From: Hemicentrotus pulcherrimus
Taxonomy: Eukaryota; Echinodermata; Echinoidea; Camarodonta; Strongylocentrotidae
Direction of reading: 5' to 3'
Assembly (NCBI GenBank): GCA_003118195.1
Contig: BEXV01000119.1
Coordinates: forward strand, 1-64,000
Length of the DNA stretch: 64,000 nt
Below are positions 39,341 through 53,422 of the stretch, piece after piece. The translations under genes were made by a program, and so were the position numbers. Every line of letters begins with the position of its first letter. Position 1 is the first letter of the stretch. Under the pieces are notes generated by a model. That model ran no database searches. It was given only the letters and a program-made list of their open reading frames with translations, and had not been told where the DNA came from.

Positions 39341-42300
39341 AGTAAGCTATATTTGTTATAGATGTATCCGAATCACCTTTCAGAATGTTACTTTCTGTTT
39401 TTTTGTAAACAGACAGTATTTAATAAAGAAAATTAATTTCGTAAAACAAAAGTCCACCACGGATATGAGATTATTCTGAAATTCAATTAATCTTCAAAAA
39501 ATTATTCAATTCATAATTATGATAAAGATAAACTAATGTATTAGTAGTTTTTCGCAAATACGTTAGAACTTTATGATATTGCCAACATGAATGCTGTCAA
39601 GATGCATTCGTAGATTATTACGTTAACATTTACGCCAAATTTTTAAATCGTTATACCCATAACACTTTAATTCATTATGAATTTTATTCAAAATGAATGT
39701 TGTAATGTGTTCCTGCATGCTGCCGAATTGTTTGTAACAAAAATGCTTGTAACAAAAATCATTAGGCACGCTGAATCAGATCGATAATGCTCTTCGTCTG
39801 CTACTCAAGAGGACATCCGGATTTGCGTACCACTATAAACATGAGCTGGATGCACACCCATAATGTAGAGCATGCTTCTACTTCATCTAATTAAAAGTTT
39901 AAATTGGTTTTATTAGTAAAGAAGAATACACAACCCTGCCCTTTCTCCGATTACGTAATCTTAAGACTCGATTTCAAAAGCTGATTAGAGATATTGCTTG
40001 TTTGGCTTTCGCGTCTAATTAGAAATCTGGCACTCTCACTTTTTAAAGGGTTGCTCTTTGAAAACAGAAACAAACAAAGCGTGAAAATTGCCCTACACTC
40101 GCTCATACCGAACTACAGTAAATTGAATTATTGAAATGCTATGTGGACTAAAATATGTTAAACTTAACGTCCTACGTCATACATAATGTTTGGGTTTACT
40201 CTTTGTAGTTATTCACAAAATGCATGTATTTTGTTGTCTTTCTGAAAAAGGAAATAATGTAATGAACGACAGAACATTTTGGATAAATACACGTTTCGGA
40301 ACATAATCGGAATCAATTGAACGCAAGTTTGCTTCAAATTTTATTAGTTCTTGTTTTTATTTAAAAGTCTTGAAAATTCGATTATAATGCTCGGTACTTC
40401 TGAAATTTAGATATGTGAAAATAACACAATGAGGTCGATATTACATGTGGATGGATAAGATGAGAAAAGGGAACGATTGAAACTGACTTTAATTGAAATG
40501 TTACATTTCGTATGTATTATCCAGTCGGTAATTACCCGTTCAACCACAAAAAATGCAGGTTTCGTAGTTATTGTTGTGCAAAGTTCTAAGATAATTTGTT
40601 TTGCTCATACAGATCATAGGATGATACATGTTTAGCCCATTATTCATATTCCACCACCATAAGCCATGTTGCGTGAACTTAAATTCGAAGCAAAAACGCG
40701 TGACACTCAACCCCCCCCCCTCCCCTTTCGTCCCCAGGGATCCATTTTGACTCCATCGGCTCTTATAGGGACGCTCTTTGCCACTGACAGAGTGTGAACC
40801 AGTCGACCCTACCTCATGATTCATACAACAAATGGCGTTGCAAGTTTTTTCCCCATTCTTTATTATGCTTAGTCCTACTGCTATGTTTCTGCAGGGTGTG
40901 AGGAAGACAAGCGCTATGAAATATTCACCATTTTCTTTTGGTCCCTGGCGCCAGGCCTCGTAGGCCCTATTTCCACTAGCTGCATGTTGAGTTCTTTTAG
41001 CTTGCTGTAAACGTACATGATTGCAGTTTGTTGGCAAGGTTTTATTTAGACTGCATCTTGAAATACAAGATAAATCACAGTTTCAATTCGCATTTAGAGA
41101 TTACAGGTAAAAATAAAGTCAAACTTTGTATGACTCTGTTTGCCGATACAATTACACTATGCGTAAAGTGACGTCTTATGCTGTACATAATTGGTGTCAA
41201 ATTCTTTCTCATCATGCATACTGAAATTTTTGAAAAACATTTCCTTACCCTTTTAAAAATTGTATATTAACCCCAAACCAATGCGTGAAAGAACTACGAT
41301 TTTAGTCAGTGGCGTATCTGCAGCTTGGCGTAGGGAGGGTGGATGAGAGTGAGAGAGACATCCGGGCCAATGGTGAGTCCAGTTTAAACAGCGATTTTAT
41401 GATTATTTACCATGCGAAAATGTAATCAAAAGTAAGATATTACTCTAGTCAGGGGGTGGCGAACTGCCCCCCCCCCTTGCCCCTTGAAAATATGCTTGTC
41501 CGAATTTAATATCTAGTTCTCCCTCCTTGATACTGTCCTTTAACATCATCCAGGGAGCTCTGTGACCTTAAGTTCACCTTCTAACCATCTGATATGCAGA
41601 GTGTTACATTCCTAGAACATTGTATGGAAGAAATGTCCCTGTAGAGTTAATGATCCATGCACTTTTAGGTGAAACGGGATCACAACTACTTTCGAATATT
41701 CACCAGGGCAATTTTAATGACCTTGTGTGTCATATACATCGAACATTACAATCAGGTGCTACATATTGATATGAACATGATTTCTGTTAGACATAACAAT
41801 AGGGTATTGGATTGCCCTTGATATTATTTTTCGAAAATAGTTGTGACCGTGTAGTGATCAGCTCGATTTAAACATTAAATACCCATGAGACATTCTACCT
41901 GGCTAATATAACACCGTGTCTGATTTATTTAAAACAAAAAAATATATGATTGTTTATAGTCACACTTATATTATTAAATGCTCTATTTATAGATTATTTA
42001 ATATACATTTTGTACACGTATGAGTTAGCTAGAGATTCAGTTTAATCATAAATTTTATATACATTATTTGTACAATACTGTGTGAACATTTATATAGGAT
42101 CAAAACATTTAATCATGTACTTTACCTCCAGACAATGATATCACACGAATGCTGAATTATGATATGGGCAATATGTCTAAATCAATACAAAAGAAACAAT
42201 GACTGTTATGCTACTAGCTAATACTATTATACGGAATGATTAATTCTAAATCCCAAAACAAACTTACGAGTGTGTGTGAGTGTGTATTACTTGAAAATCA

Positions 42301-43039
42301 GTTTGTGGTAATAATATCTAACTTTTTAATCGTCTTCTCGTCTATCAGCCTTTTGCTAAGTCTCGACCTAATTAAACCTTCTCTTCCGAACTCGATCGAT
42401 CAACTGTAATATGGGGCAGGGAAATATTGACATAAATAAACAATAGAAGGGGAAGGGCCCTATTGTACAACATATCGATTTCTTTGGTTGTCACATATTC
42501 ATTCTTGCTCAGCAATATTTGCTCTTTTCAAACGGCCTGTCATTAGCAGACATTGTAAATTGATATTCCACTCAGAAATGTACCAATGATAGAAATTTGA
42601 CTGGTAAACGTGAAAAGGGTAAAATAATAGCTATAATGTGCTGATAAAAGCAATGTAGTCTATATTTTGACGTAAAGATGATTTAATAAGAAAATTGAAT
42701 ACGTCCTTTACTCAAACCTTCCAGCCAATCTAATGTAAACAGGTTTTTCATGTGCTATGTATGATATGAATACGGTACGACAATGGACACTATCCCATAT
42801 AAAAGTAAACAAAGAAAATCAACGCTTTCTAATCCGCGAGGCTCAGAATAAAGTTATCTAAACAACAATATTTCTGCTAATAACACGATCACAAAGGAAT
42901 ATCATTGCCCATTGATTTTGCCTTTAGAAATCATTGTGGACTTATTAGGTTCACCTCCTTTCTCTCTGCTACTTGCCAAGCAACTTTTTATATTGTTGTA
43001 CCAATGTTTATACATGTATTCTATTATTTTATGAAACAA

Positions 43040-43078
43040 TGTATAGTTCTATGAATGTATAGTTCTATGAATGTATGA
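43040..43078 (+). repeat. 16-bp tandem repeat, 2.4 copies
   Basis: TGTATAGTTCTATGAA is repeated exactly and followed by a partial third unit. Confidence 0.7.
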
Positions 43079-45964
43079 TATATATTCATTTTAATTGCTT
43101 TGGTGAAATATAATTGAATTAAAAGATTAAATCAAAACCGTATCAATGTGCTTTCCGCAAGGCTATCGATATTATCTCATGTTTTTTTTTGTTTTGAATC
43201 GGAAGTCTTTGTGATGCTGTCTGATAAGTTAATGAAATATTGTGTCAATTATATGCCATCGATATACAGACGATAATACTTTCCAACTTTATCGACTAAT
43301 ATTGACTCGGCTAACTTTGAATCAAGATCATTAGAAGCTGCACGTTAATAAACGCAAACTTTCGTATAATTGTCGTAGGGTTCTAACAAAGTGTGGGGTA
43401 ATTTGGACCATACAATCTGTAAATGAGGGTGTGGTTTATTTCAAAAACATTACCCCCGATTTTTCTCAATAAAGGGGCATCTCTGTACAAAAGGTCGAGG
43501 AACGCGACCACCCGATCCGACGCGATGACCCGATGATTCGCAGTAAACCTGTTGACTAATATATAATGCTCGACAAAGGAACCATAGGATTTCATAAGAT
43601 ACTGCCTGAAGAAATGACAATGTGAGTAACATAAGAGATGCCGCTTCAAAAAGATATCATAGATCTTAAAAAGTTGCGACTTCATGAAACTATCCAAAAA
43701 ATTCTCAACAAAATAGTATAAAGCTTATGTCAGTGATGTAGGTTGAATTTATTCATTTCTTTGTAGGATTCTTTTCATGAATAACGCACAAGAAAATATT
43801 TGATGAGGACGCCATACGTGAGGCGCATACCATACTAGCATGCAAGCATCATCGTGACCAAGACAATGTAATTATCCCGCTCTTGTTTTGTACGGATCAC
43901 GGAACATTAAAGTGTAACATAAGGAGGTACGGAATGGATCGAGTATGTGAAAGAAGACGTGTCGATGCCATGGGGATAGAGAGATGGGGGCGTGTCGAAA
44001 AGACTGCATCCAGGTTGGAAGAAGGATTGTAAGAATTTGTGAGGCTTAACTTTATTCTCAACCAGGTACTAAGTAACGGAACATAAACAGTTATAACGCA
44101 TTCTGTAATTTCGGCTAATCCAGATTTGTTTCTTCTTCAGTCTTCAAAAAAGAATAATCCCGGAGCTTATAATCACACGATGCTAGTATAGTTCATATAT
44201 TATGACACTTATTGCGTAGGTGACGACAGAAGAAAAAAATTATATCAGCTCTGTTTCCTTCGCAGCTCATTGATATGCATTGAATCGTAATTGATAAAGG
44301 AGTTATGATATACAGTCGAGGAGACGGGAGAAAATCGGAATAAACAATACAGAAGTGACATGGCCTTTATAGTAAGAGAAGTATTTCTGAAGCAATATTA
44401 TTCAACAAGATATATCACAATTTTCTACGATGTTTCCTTCCACGAATTACGCATCTTAAAACTACAATTTTTTATGGAAAAAAAACATTAGTTGTATGCT
44501 TTTTTCTATCTTTTTAAGCTTTTTTTTTCTGTGAAATTGTAATATTTTCAAGTAAATCGATCTCAAAATCATTAAAAGTATAAAACCGACAATAATTCTA
44601 CTTCTCAGTTTACAGGAAATTATCATGTGTCCACAAAAAGGGTCTCATTCATTACGTTTACAGTATATTGATAATACTCTTGTGAACAACTCTTCTATAT
44701 AGTTTTGACAGAAGCTGCTTATATTGATAGAAGAAACTTTAGCATTCAAGATATACCTTTTTTGAAGGAAAAAACACAAGAATAATAAATCTGTTCAGGA
44801 ATCTATGAAAGAAATGCACAGCAAGAAAAATGGCCGCCTTATATAAACATGCATACCGTAGCATTCAGTCGAGTCATTTGTTCCTATTCAAAGAATCTTG
44901 TAGATGCACCTGCACATGACAAGCTGTCACTATGGTTCTTTTATTTGGGAAGTAATATCAATGAATACCAACCGTCATCAACCACCTGTTTCTATTCAGA
45001 TATAACTTTCAATCGCATTTAACCCATTTTGGTCCCTGGACCGTGGATACCCTGGGTCGACTTTAAGAGCATTGCGAGGTTTAACTGGACGAGTCTGTCC
45101 GAGATGACAAGCGCATGCATCACGAAAATTGTATTATTTATTTAGCCAGATGATAAAACTAGCCAAACATCACTTTAACTGCAATAAAATATTTGTTATG
45201 GCAAATTGGCCATTATGGCAAATTGACCATAACCATTGTTAATCTATTTGATTGATGGCAAAATGGAATTGTATGACCACAAAACAATTATGGAAATGTT
45301 TGGCTGAAATATATTACTAATCCGTTATCGGTCAGCATAACCCATTTCAGTTTGATGCCTTATGAATTGTAATTTGTCTTTGGTAAACAGGTCAAAGTAT
45401 GTCATTGTTTTTGTGTGAATTCGAGGTGTGGCTTATTATAGCGATTTGTCGCTTTGTAGAACAAAAACGTTTAGACGGGAAGGTATCTCTGTACAGATTC
45501 CACGCATAAGGCATTTTTTAGGGAGAAGTTCAACGTTCGAAAGCCGAGTAATCATGTGATAAATCATGTTGGAATTGTCCTGTAGTAGAAATATCATATG
45601 GCAACCAGACGAGACAGGCGAGATGCTAGATTTATTCACACGTACCCACCTCTTATAGAGAAACCCGTTAACCAAGAGACTGGTGTACGTTCATATCTAC
45701 CGCTGAAAGGAGGAAGGAAAGCGCCAATGTGAAGCTAGTATAACGCATGTGCGGTGTCATGCTAGATGTGAAGATTGACCGTTCCATACACGTCAGTGCA
45801 GTGGTAGAGTGTTTGATGACGTTGTACCCTGGGGAGTAACCGTCTTTGTCACATTACGTTCGTATACACCCAGACACGAGCGTGTAATCTGCCGTAGTCA
45901 ACAAAAACCCTCACTATCTACACTGCTAGAGGCTGCCATATCACCTTCTGTGGGCTTGGACCTA

Positions 45965-46034
45965 GAAAAGAGAAGAGAGATAAGTAGAGAAAGAGAGACG
46001 TATAGACACTGTATATATACATGTATATATATAT

Positions 46035-46065
<31 letters not shown>

Positions 46066-46302
46066 AAAGAAAGGAACATAGACGACGAGACAGACATACA
46101 GACATTCAGACATATATAGAGAGAGGGGGTGAGGGGGGCAGTCAGAGACAGAGGCAGACAAAATTACAGGCAATAAAAGATAGAGGAAGATAGAGTGGGT
46201 GCTAGAGTGAGGGAGACCGAGAGAATAAACGACAGACAGAGACAGCGAGAAATAAGAAAGAGAGAGAGAGTGTGTATGTGTGTGTGTGTGGGGGGGGGGG
46301 CG
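45965..46302 (+). repeat. Compound GA / TA / GT / poly-G tract
   Basis: (TA)n and (GA)n at about 46015-46065 are followed by purine-rich sequence, (GT)n and a run of G at about 46289-46300. Confidence 0.8.
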
Positions 46303-46748
46303 TCAAAGAAGTATGCTAATAACGAAGAGCCGACATGGTTCTATTTGACAGAGTTCTAGAAAAGCGAAATGTAATTCAGCTAATCCCAGTTCTCGCCTCG
46401 ATTTGACTTTGCTCTTTTCGCGGCTCCACACATCTTCCTGAGTATCATTGTATACTTTAACACGCGGTTGATGGGTGATTTGTGTAAACTTGCCTTTCTG
46501 CGGGACCGATGTAATTCGAGAAGGCTTAAAGTGCCAAGTCGTGACCATTTCTTCTCTTCACTTCCATGACATGGCTGCATGGCCAGTAAGCTGTCGAAAA
46601 TAGCGTACAGGAATGCTATTTGATATATATTATCGATAGTGTCAATGCGAGAAGTTTTGATTTGGTGATATATTATTAGGTGTGGTAGATACAGATAGCA
46701 TTGGAAGATGGAACCTCGCGTTTGTGATAATGAATGTAATGATAAGTA

Positions 46749-46840
46749 AGATGATGATGATAATGATGATGATGATGATGATGATGTTGATAATGATGAG
46801 GATGTTGGTGATGATGATGATGATGATGATAGTTATGATT
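46749..46840 (+). repeat. (GAT)n trinucleotide microsatellite
   Basis: An interrupted GAT/GATGAT array gives a poly-Met reading frame. There is no sign that it is translated. Confidence 0.8.
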
Positions 46841-47924
46841 CCTTCTACTTCTAGTAATAATAGCTATTAATATTATTTATTATTTTTATTATTATTAGTT
46901 TTATTATTATTGAAGAATGATAATAAAGATGTTAATAAGATATAATGAAATATAATAAAATGTAATGTAAGAATCGGATAGTTTATACATGATTTTAATG
47001 TTTAAATACATGCCTACCTTACTTCGGCAATGAAAACTTGGCGTGATTTGTGGATTTGTTTATAATAAGTGGAAAGAGCAAGACTCTCATAGCTGTCGCA
47101 TCAAAGGACACTTAAGAGATAACACAACAAACCATAAAAATATGTTATGAATCGCCCTCTATACCAGTAACGCGTGATAGTATAGTACTACTAATTACTG
47201 CACTAGTGCCCAGCTGTATACATTACTATAATCGTGTTGTCCTTTTATAATCTTCCTATCAATTCTCTTGCCTGAAGACTTCATAAATCATCTCGAATTG
47301 ACAGTTTAACCCATATTAAGATTGCCCAGTCACGTGCTCACTTTAAGTGATTGAGAATGCTTTTTTTTGAAAATGTTGTTTGCAAGTAAATACATCATTG
47401 TTTGAACCGGTCTTATACAGAAATATAGTAACCATTTATGTAGGTCGGGACTATTTCACCACGTTTCTTTTTTTTTTTTATAATTAAAAAGATTTCCAAC
47501 TAATTTTTTCGGCAGAGGTCATTATTCGTATTTCGAACATTCATGTTTTGTATTTTTCATTTCGTGACAATTTATTCACACGTCTATACCGAATCCTAAA
47601 TTTACCATTATTAAATCTCGATATTTAATCCAAAACAAAACAAAAAGGTTGTCTACCATCGATGGTCAAAGAGGAGTTCTTACTTTGATGATAATCACAT
47701 CTAATGTACATGAAATATTTTAAGAGTTTTGTCAATTTTCTTCTCAGAGTTTTGTCAATTTTTTCTTCTCACTTCGACATCTTTCCTTTTTCCAAAAGAT
47801 GACAAAATATTATGATGGGTTTTAAATAAATTTGTGTAATTAAGAAAAAAGAAAAGATTACATTCGAATTAATGATAGTGATGAAATGAAAAATAATAAT
47901 TTTTATATAACCATGGGGGTGTTT

Positions 47925-47990
47925 CACAAAGATCCTAAGTAGAACTTAACTCTAAGTTGGACTTAAAAACTATGGACAGCCATTGGAGTC
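47925..47990. repeat. Dispersed-repeat fragment (foldback type)
   Basis: GTGTTTCACAAAGATCCTAAG followed by repeated CTTAA / TAAGT blocks resembles one end of a miniature inverted-repeat element (GTTTCACAAAG-type ends). The opposite end was not found, so this is a fragment or a misreading. Confidence 0.3.
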
Positions 47991-49539
47991 ATGAAATAAA
48001 ATATATTCAAAAGCAGAATTTGAGTATTTTAGACATTTTAAAACTTCCACATCCAGAAAATGAAATCTCCCATGATAATAGAAAATATAAATGCTTTGAA
48101 TCAACATTTTACGTCTTTTAAACTAACTTNCGTTAAAAAAATACAAGTCGGTCAATGTGTGGTATGATTTAAATGTCATAAATCTTTTTTTCATTGAATA
48201 TTGCAACAAGAAGCATATACAAACAAATATTTAAGCCTAGACTATTGTCTGAAAACACTGCACAATACAAGGCTAAAAAATGATACAAATAATAGTACAG
48301 TAACAAACAAAAACAGGATTAACATACAATTAAAAAATACAACAAACATGTCATGTAAAATCGCTACATACAAGTACGTTTAGGCAGTTAGTACATTGGT
48401 TTGAATATGTTGTACTTTAAAATTGTTTAATAACAAAAATAATAAAGCTAGAATTTGATGAATAAAAATCAAAAAATAGGACCTCCATCAAAGACATAAC
48501 CATGAGTGTATAATATATTTTCTTTCATATCAGTAGAATGTAGGAAAAGGGCATTTTACTTAATTTTGCATATAAATGAGGGACATAAATGTGCGTTAAA
48601 AAGATTAGACCACCAAGCATGGTAACTGACAGGAGGCTAACTCATCAACTCAGCTCTCAATTAACATAAGAAAAAAGGATCATGGGGGACCAACGGGCAC
48701 GGCTTAGGCATTGTTTTCTATGTAGAGGGAGCAAGTAGCTAAAAGCAGTGCAGTGGGACTTTAAAACACTTCACATGGAATAATTGTTTTTAGTTAATAC
48801 AGATTTTAAGGGGGAAAATGAGAATGCATGAAATTCTTCTGTTAGGTAAAAAGGTATCAATATACATGTAACATTTATATTATGAATCAACAAAGGAATG
48901 TTAGAGTTCTCCATTTCGAAGTGAGATGCGTTTGCTTGATTTCGATTACATGCCGTTCAAAATGTTTGTTTTTTTCTTGTCTGAGAGCTCCATTTTTTCA
49001 AATTTTGCACCAATAACTAAACAAAACAACGGTTGTGATTATACTAGCAACCGTACTGAGTATACTAGCAAAATGGTCTTGAATGGCGAAAAAAACAAAT
49101 TTAGATCAGTGTACAGATACATAACTGAATGAAATGAGTGTATTTTTAGAAGACGAGGGCACGTTTTATTTCCCCCCAAAATTAAATTCTTTATATTTAT
49201 AATTGCGAAGCGGAAAGACAATAATATCAAATCTACCGTTTACCTCAGAGAAATAAACATTTTACTACGTTATTAAAACATTGTGCGATTGATTTGTCTA
49301 GGTATGAATATACGCGTTTATTCAAAGATATTGTTTAAATACCAGGGCCTTACATTTAGAGAGCCAGGTACTGCTGATGCTTTTAATCAGCATCAGCATA
49401 TAATCAGCATCAGCTATCAGCTATGCGAAGTGAATAGAAGCAAATCATGTACACTTTATCTGTTCGCCATCGAATTATTCCCGGAGTTTGATTTGCATAT
49501 CGAGTGAGAGTCAATGCTGTAGTGACACTCGCTGTCATC

Positions 49540-49960
49540 TTGGGGCGACCATTAAAGGTTAACTAACATACAGCTCCAAAAACAAATGCACTAAACGCCG
49601 TCAATTATTAGTGGCGAATAAGTACGGGTCGAGCCAGACGTCCACTGCCGAACACACAGCCGTCTACTGCATCTGAACGAGCTGCGTCTTTAATCGTTCG
49701 CTGAAGCTACTAGTGCACAGAGCACCCTGCATAAAAGCAAGCTTATGAATATGTATGACGTGGTAGCGAGAAGCTTTTCTCAGCGCGCCACACACACTGT
49801 ATGGAAGGGGCCCCCCATGCATGCATCGCAACGATATGCTCCATCATTTCATGTCGCCGCGCCGCGCCACTCCGCTGTATAATCTCACACAGTGTCATCG
49901 GTTTGAAATTGCTCTCGTTGTATCTCTGATAATTTCACCATAAATGTTCTGATCAGACCA
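49540..49960 (+). promoter_or_regulatory. GC-richer, promoter-like stretch about 3.5 kb upstream of exon B
   Basis: CpG-rich sequence including CGCCGCGCCGCGCC near 49857-49870, with a TATA-like GCATAAAAGC near 49729-49738, stands out from its AT-rich surroundings. It precedes exon B, whose own ATG lies one base after its acceptor. It could therefore be an alternative promoter giving a shorter Cav2 N-terminus that lacks exon A. This is inference from composition and position only. Confidence 0.3.
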
Positions 49961-52119
49961 TGATATGAGCAATATTCTTCATCCCCGAGGAGACCAGAAC
50001 ATCAATTCTCTTCACTGGAACCAAATTTGGAGTATTACACCTTTTGTCATATGGAATAGTATCTTTGTTAGATAGTGACATGGAACCGATAGCAATAAGC
50101 GATATATTCTTGTAACTGTTAGTGGGCACTCATATTTCAAGTAAGTATACATACATTCCTTTCATATACATGCGTGGTTTGCAAGCACCTCTAGTAAAGT
50201 ACAAAATGATTATATACCTTTTTAGTTTTTTAGAGGTATATGGTATTTCGTTCATAATGAGCTACTTGTACGGGAAGGAATGAACCATAGTTGATAATGG
50301 AAACATTGTATTATCGAACTGTGTTTATATGCTGTCTTTCACACCTGTTTACTGCCACCTGCTGTGGTATATACAAGGTAGATGACGCCATAATTCTACG
50401 AAAGTGATTGGAAAACAATAGCTTCCAAAAATCCCACGTCGCATGCATGTAGTCGCCTTTCCATTTCATTACAGCGCATGCTAAATCGTAAAATGAACTA
50501 CCGACTACGTGTGTTATTAATGGAATGCATCGAATTTCGTGATCTATCGCAAACCTATATTTATCATAATATAATTTACCGAAATTCATGCCTTAAAAAC
50601 TCAATCTTGTTTCTTTCAAATGTATATGAAATGTTGGGCTTGTATTGGAGCCTGCTATTTTGTATATGAAGAACTGAAATATGGCGCCATTAATATCCCG
50701 TTCATTAGCATTCCTTCAGAAATCAGGTTTCCAAGAGGGATTAAAATGCACAGGGAGCGCGATTCCTCTTGTTATTATCAAATTTTTACTCATTTTAAAG
50801 GCAACGCCACGATGTTTCCTTTTCATGCTTTGTAATGTTACAATGTATGGGTTGACATAATAAAAGAGATAGCATTATCTCACCCAGTATATCACACAGC
50901 ATTTTCTTGAAGTTTGACAAAGTCATAGACAGGATGCAAATTCGTGTACCATATTCATCGTGATGAAAACGAGAAGGGCGATAATTATGCATACATAGTA
51001 ATGGTAACCCTGTGTAAAAAAAAACAACTACATTATACTTCAACATAAAATATACATTTATATCATGTAAGTCGTATGCATGCTCTATTGAAGTCCATGG
51101 ATAATAAATTCATTATTTATTTTGGGAGATGGAAGATACATGTATAATATACATACATGTTCTACATGTAATTACAGACATACATTATGTTGATTCATCC
51201 ATGTAATGGATGTGTTCGGTGGTATAGTATCACGCTTTGAAGAAGTGCATTTTATGCCAACTATGTAATTTTATTGCCAAACTTTGGGGGAATTTCCCTT
51301 CATCATGGATGACGATGTATATTTAGGCTTATAATTAATACTATAAAGTCTTGCTAATAATAGTGAAATAAAGATTACAACCATCAATTTTTTTTCAGTT
51401 TTCATCACAAATTATAAGTCATTAGAACAGCCGGTCTACTCCAGTCTTCTTGTGATTAAGTATGTTCCAACATAATAACCCATAAATTGATCGACATGAG
51501 AGAGTTACAAAACATCTAAGGGTTTCCTTTCATTTCCCCTTTGCAATATTTAGTACCAGGAAATTTACGCTGAAATCCTATACCATTCTAGATGTAATTA
51601 CTGATTTACATGTTGGCCGAATTTAATTTATCCTGGTATGTATTGTCACGTGTGGTATAACATGTATAGTTACGTGTGGTATACCAAAGGGTGGGGTGTT
51701 TGTGTGTGGATGTAAATTTATGCATTTTTTCATCGTTTGATGAGTGTGATACACCGCATGAATAATCACAATATTCTCTGGTTTCAGCCAAATATTGATT
51801 AGAAATCCTCCCACAGTATAGTGATTAGCATAAATTAAAAGTTCAACACAATTTCGATTGTCATGAATATTCAACGACTTCTTCTACACACAGATCGTTA
51901 AGTCGTATTCATATCCGCGTTTACACGAATGTACATGTATGAGTGTCGTATGCGTTCTAGTAACTTATATTAAAGGCAATATGATGTCGTGATAATATTT
52001 CTTTTAAATCTCATCTTCCAGTTGACAGTCACTTAAATTTTACTTTAGACCTATACATTGACGCTCAAACTGATAACCCATACACATGATAGATCAGCAG
52101 TGTCGTGAATTGTTAGATT

Positions 52120-53222
52120 TTGACAACTAGTTCTATTAGTAATCGCCATGAAGCTTCTTATTTATAAATACTGCGTATATTATTAATGACGAAGTTTACA
52201 TTGTCAAATTCAATCCTCTTCATGGAACATTATTTTTAATGTGTGAAGAAGAATCACTTAGTATCCCACTCCTGACACTCGATATACAATCTCATCATTG
52301 TTAAGAAGGATTTTCGAAACGTTTGACAACAAGTTCTATTAGTAATCCTCATGAAGCATCGTATTCATAACTTAACATGCGATGCTTTTTCCGGAACGTG
52401 GTTAAACTTGAAGACGTCAAAAAGGATGAATCATTTCGTGTCATTCTTGAGTGCGCTGATGAAAGGTTTTGTCAATTTCGCCCAGCTTTTGATTCGTCAG
52501 TATTGGTCAGGACTGTCACGTTTCGGCCTTGGGCGTATATCGAATAGCATGCGATTCGCCCCTTGTATTACGGAGTTAGCCGACTTCTCGTATTCGAGAT
52601 AACCAGGTTCGATTCTATTCTTCTTAATTAAGAAGGTTCTCTGATTGAGCAGATACACAGTAAGCGCAGACATTTGAATCAAATTCTTTTGGTTTCCACT
52701 AATTACTTAATTAGAAATGAATGAATCTAATTACACAAACGGTGACACCGAATTCGTAGTTTCCATTAATATGAATCCTCTCTTGGGCGAGATGTCTATA
52801 CATTTCGATCTTTCACATCATCCCGCCAGCACTCCGCTAATCACGTTCGCCCTATACGTCTTTTTTGTCATCAGCACACCCCTCGATGCACTCTGAAAGC
52901 AAACAGAAATGAAACACTATCCTTCATTCCTTGGGATATGCCAAACATATCGAAATAAAATATACCTCTCATCTTTTTGTCGCCTCTTCGTTGATTTTGT
53001 TGTTGGTATCGTGTGGACTCGATGTGTATGTTTTTGATTGATAGATGCATTGAATGATTGTAATAGCAAAATGTCTCCTATTGCGTATTATTTTTGACGA
53101 TCTTTACAATCTATAACTCAATTCTCTTCACGGGAAATGACATTTTATGTGTGAAGAAGAATCATTTATTAAACCACTCCTGACACCCGATACACAATCT
53201 CTTCATTGTAAAGTAGGATGTT
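52120..53222 (+). repeat. Local diverged duplication with two interleaved units
   Basis: Unit A (TTGACAAC-AGTTCTATTAGTAATC-CATGAAGC) occurs at 52120-52167 and again at 52323-52371. Unit B (about 107 bp, containing GTGTGAAGAAGAATCA and CACTCCTGACAC-CGATA) occurs at about 52210-52316 and 53117-53222. The copies are similar but clearly diverged. No function is evident. Confidence 0.6.
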
Positions 53223-53422
53223 TGGAAGACATCTGAATTATTTGTAAAGGTGACACGATTGAACTTTATTACCTTAACTTAAGTTAGTTATTTGAAAAGT
53301 AGCTTCCATGTTGATATCATACCCAACATATTCATGTGTAGAAAAATCATGAACTTTTTTGTAACTATCGCACAAAAATCAGAATCGATTTGATAAATAT
53401 TTGTCTTTTCTTGCCGTTACAG

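Larger units (their letters stand above)
13693..53422 (+). other. Large intron (about 39.7 kb) between exons A and B
   Basis: Bounded by a GTAAGT donor at 13693 and a cag-type acceptor ending at 53422, both in phase 2, so the exons can be spliced directly. No additional conserved exon was recognised inside it on either strand. It contains SINE copies, foldback elements, simple repeats and two CpG-richer stretches listed separately. That A and B are adjacent exons is an inference; small unrecognised exons or alternative first exons could exist inside. Confidence 0.6.

Noticed and set aside
40540..41037. 165-residue open frame on the minus strand, the longest in the window
   Set aside because: No recognisable domain, no splice signals or conserved composition, and it spans a C-run low-complexity stretch. 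It is more likely a chance opening or part of an old repeat.
46682..46870. Met-rich 62-residue frame
   Set aside because: It is a translation of a GAT repeat.
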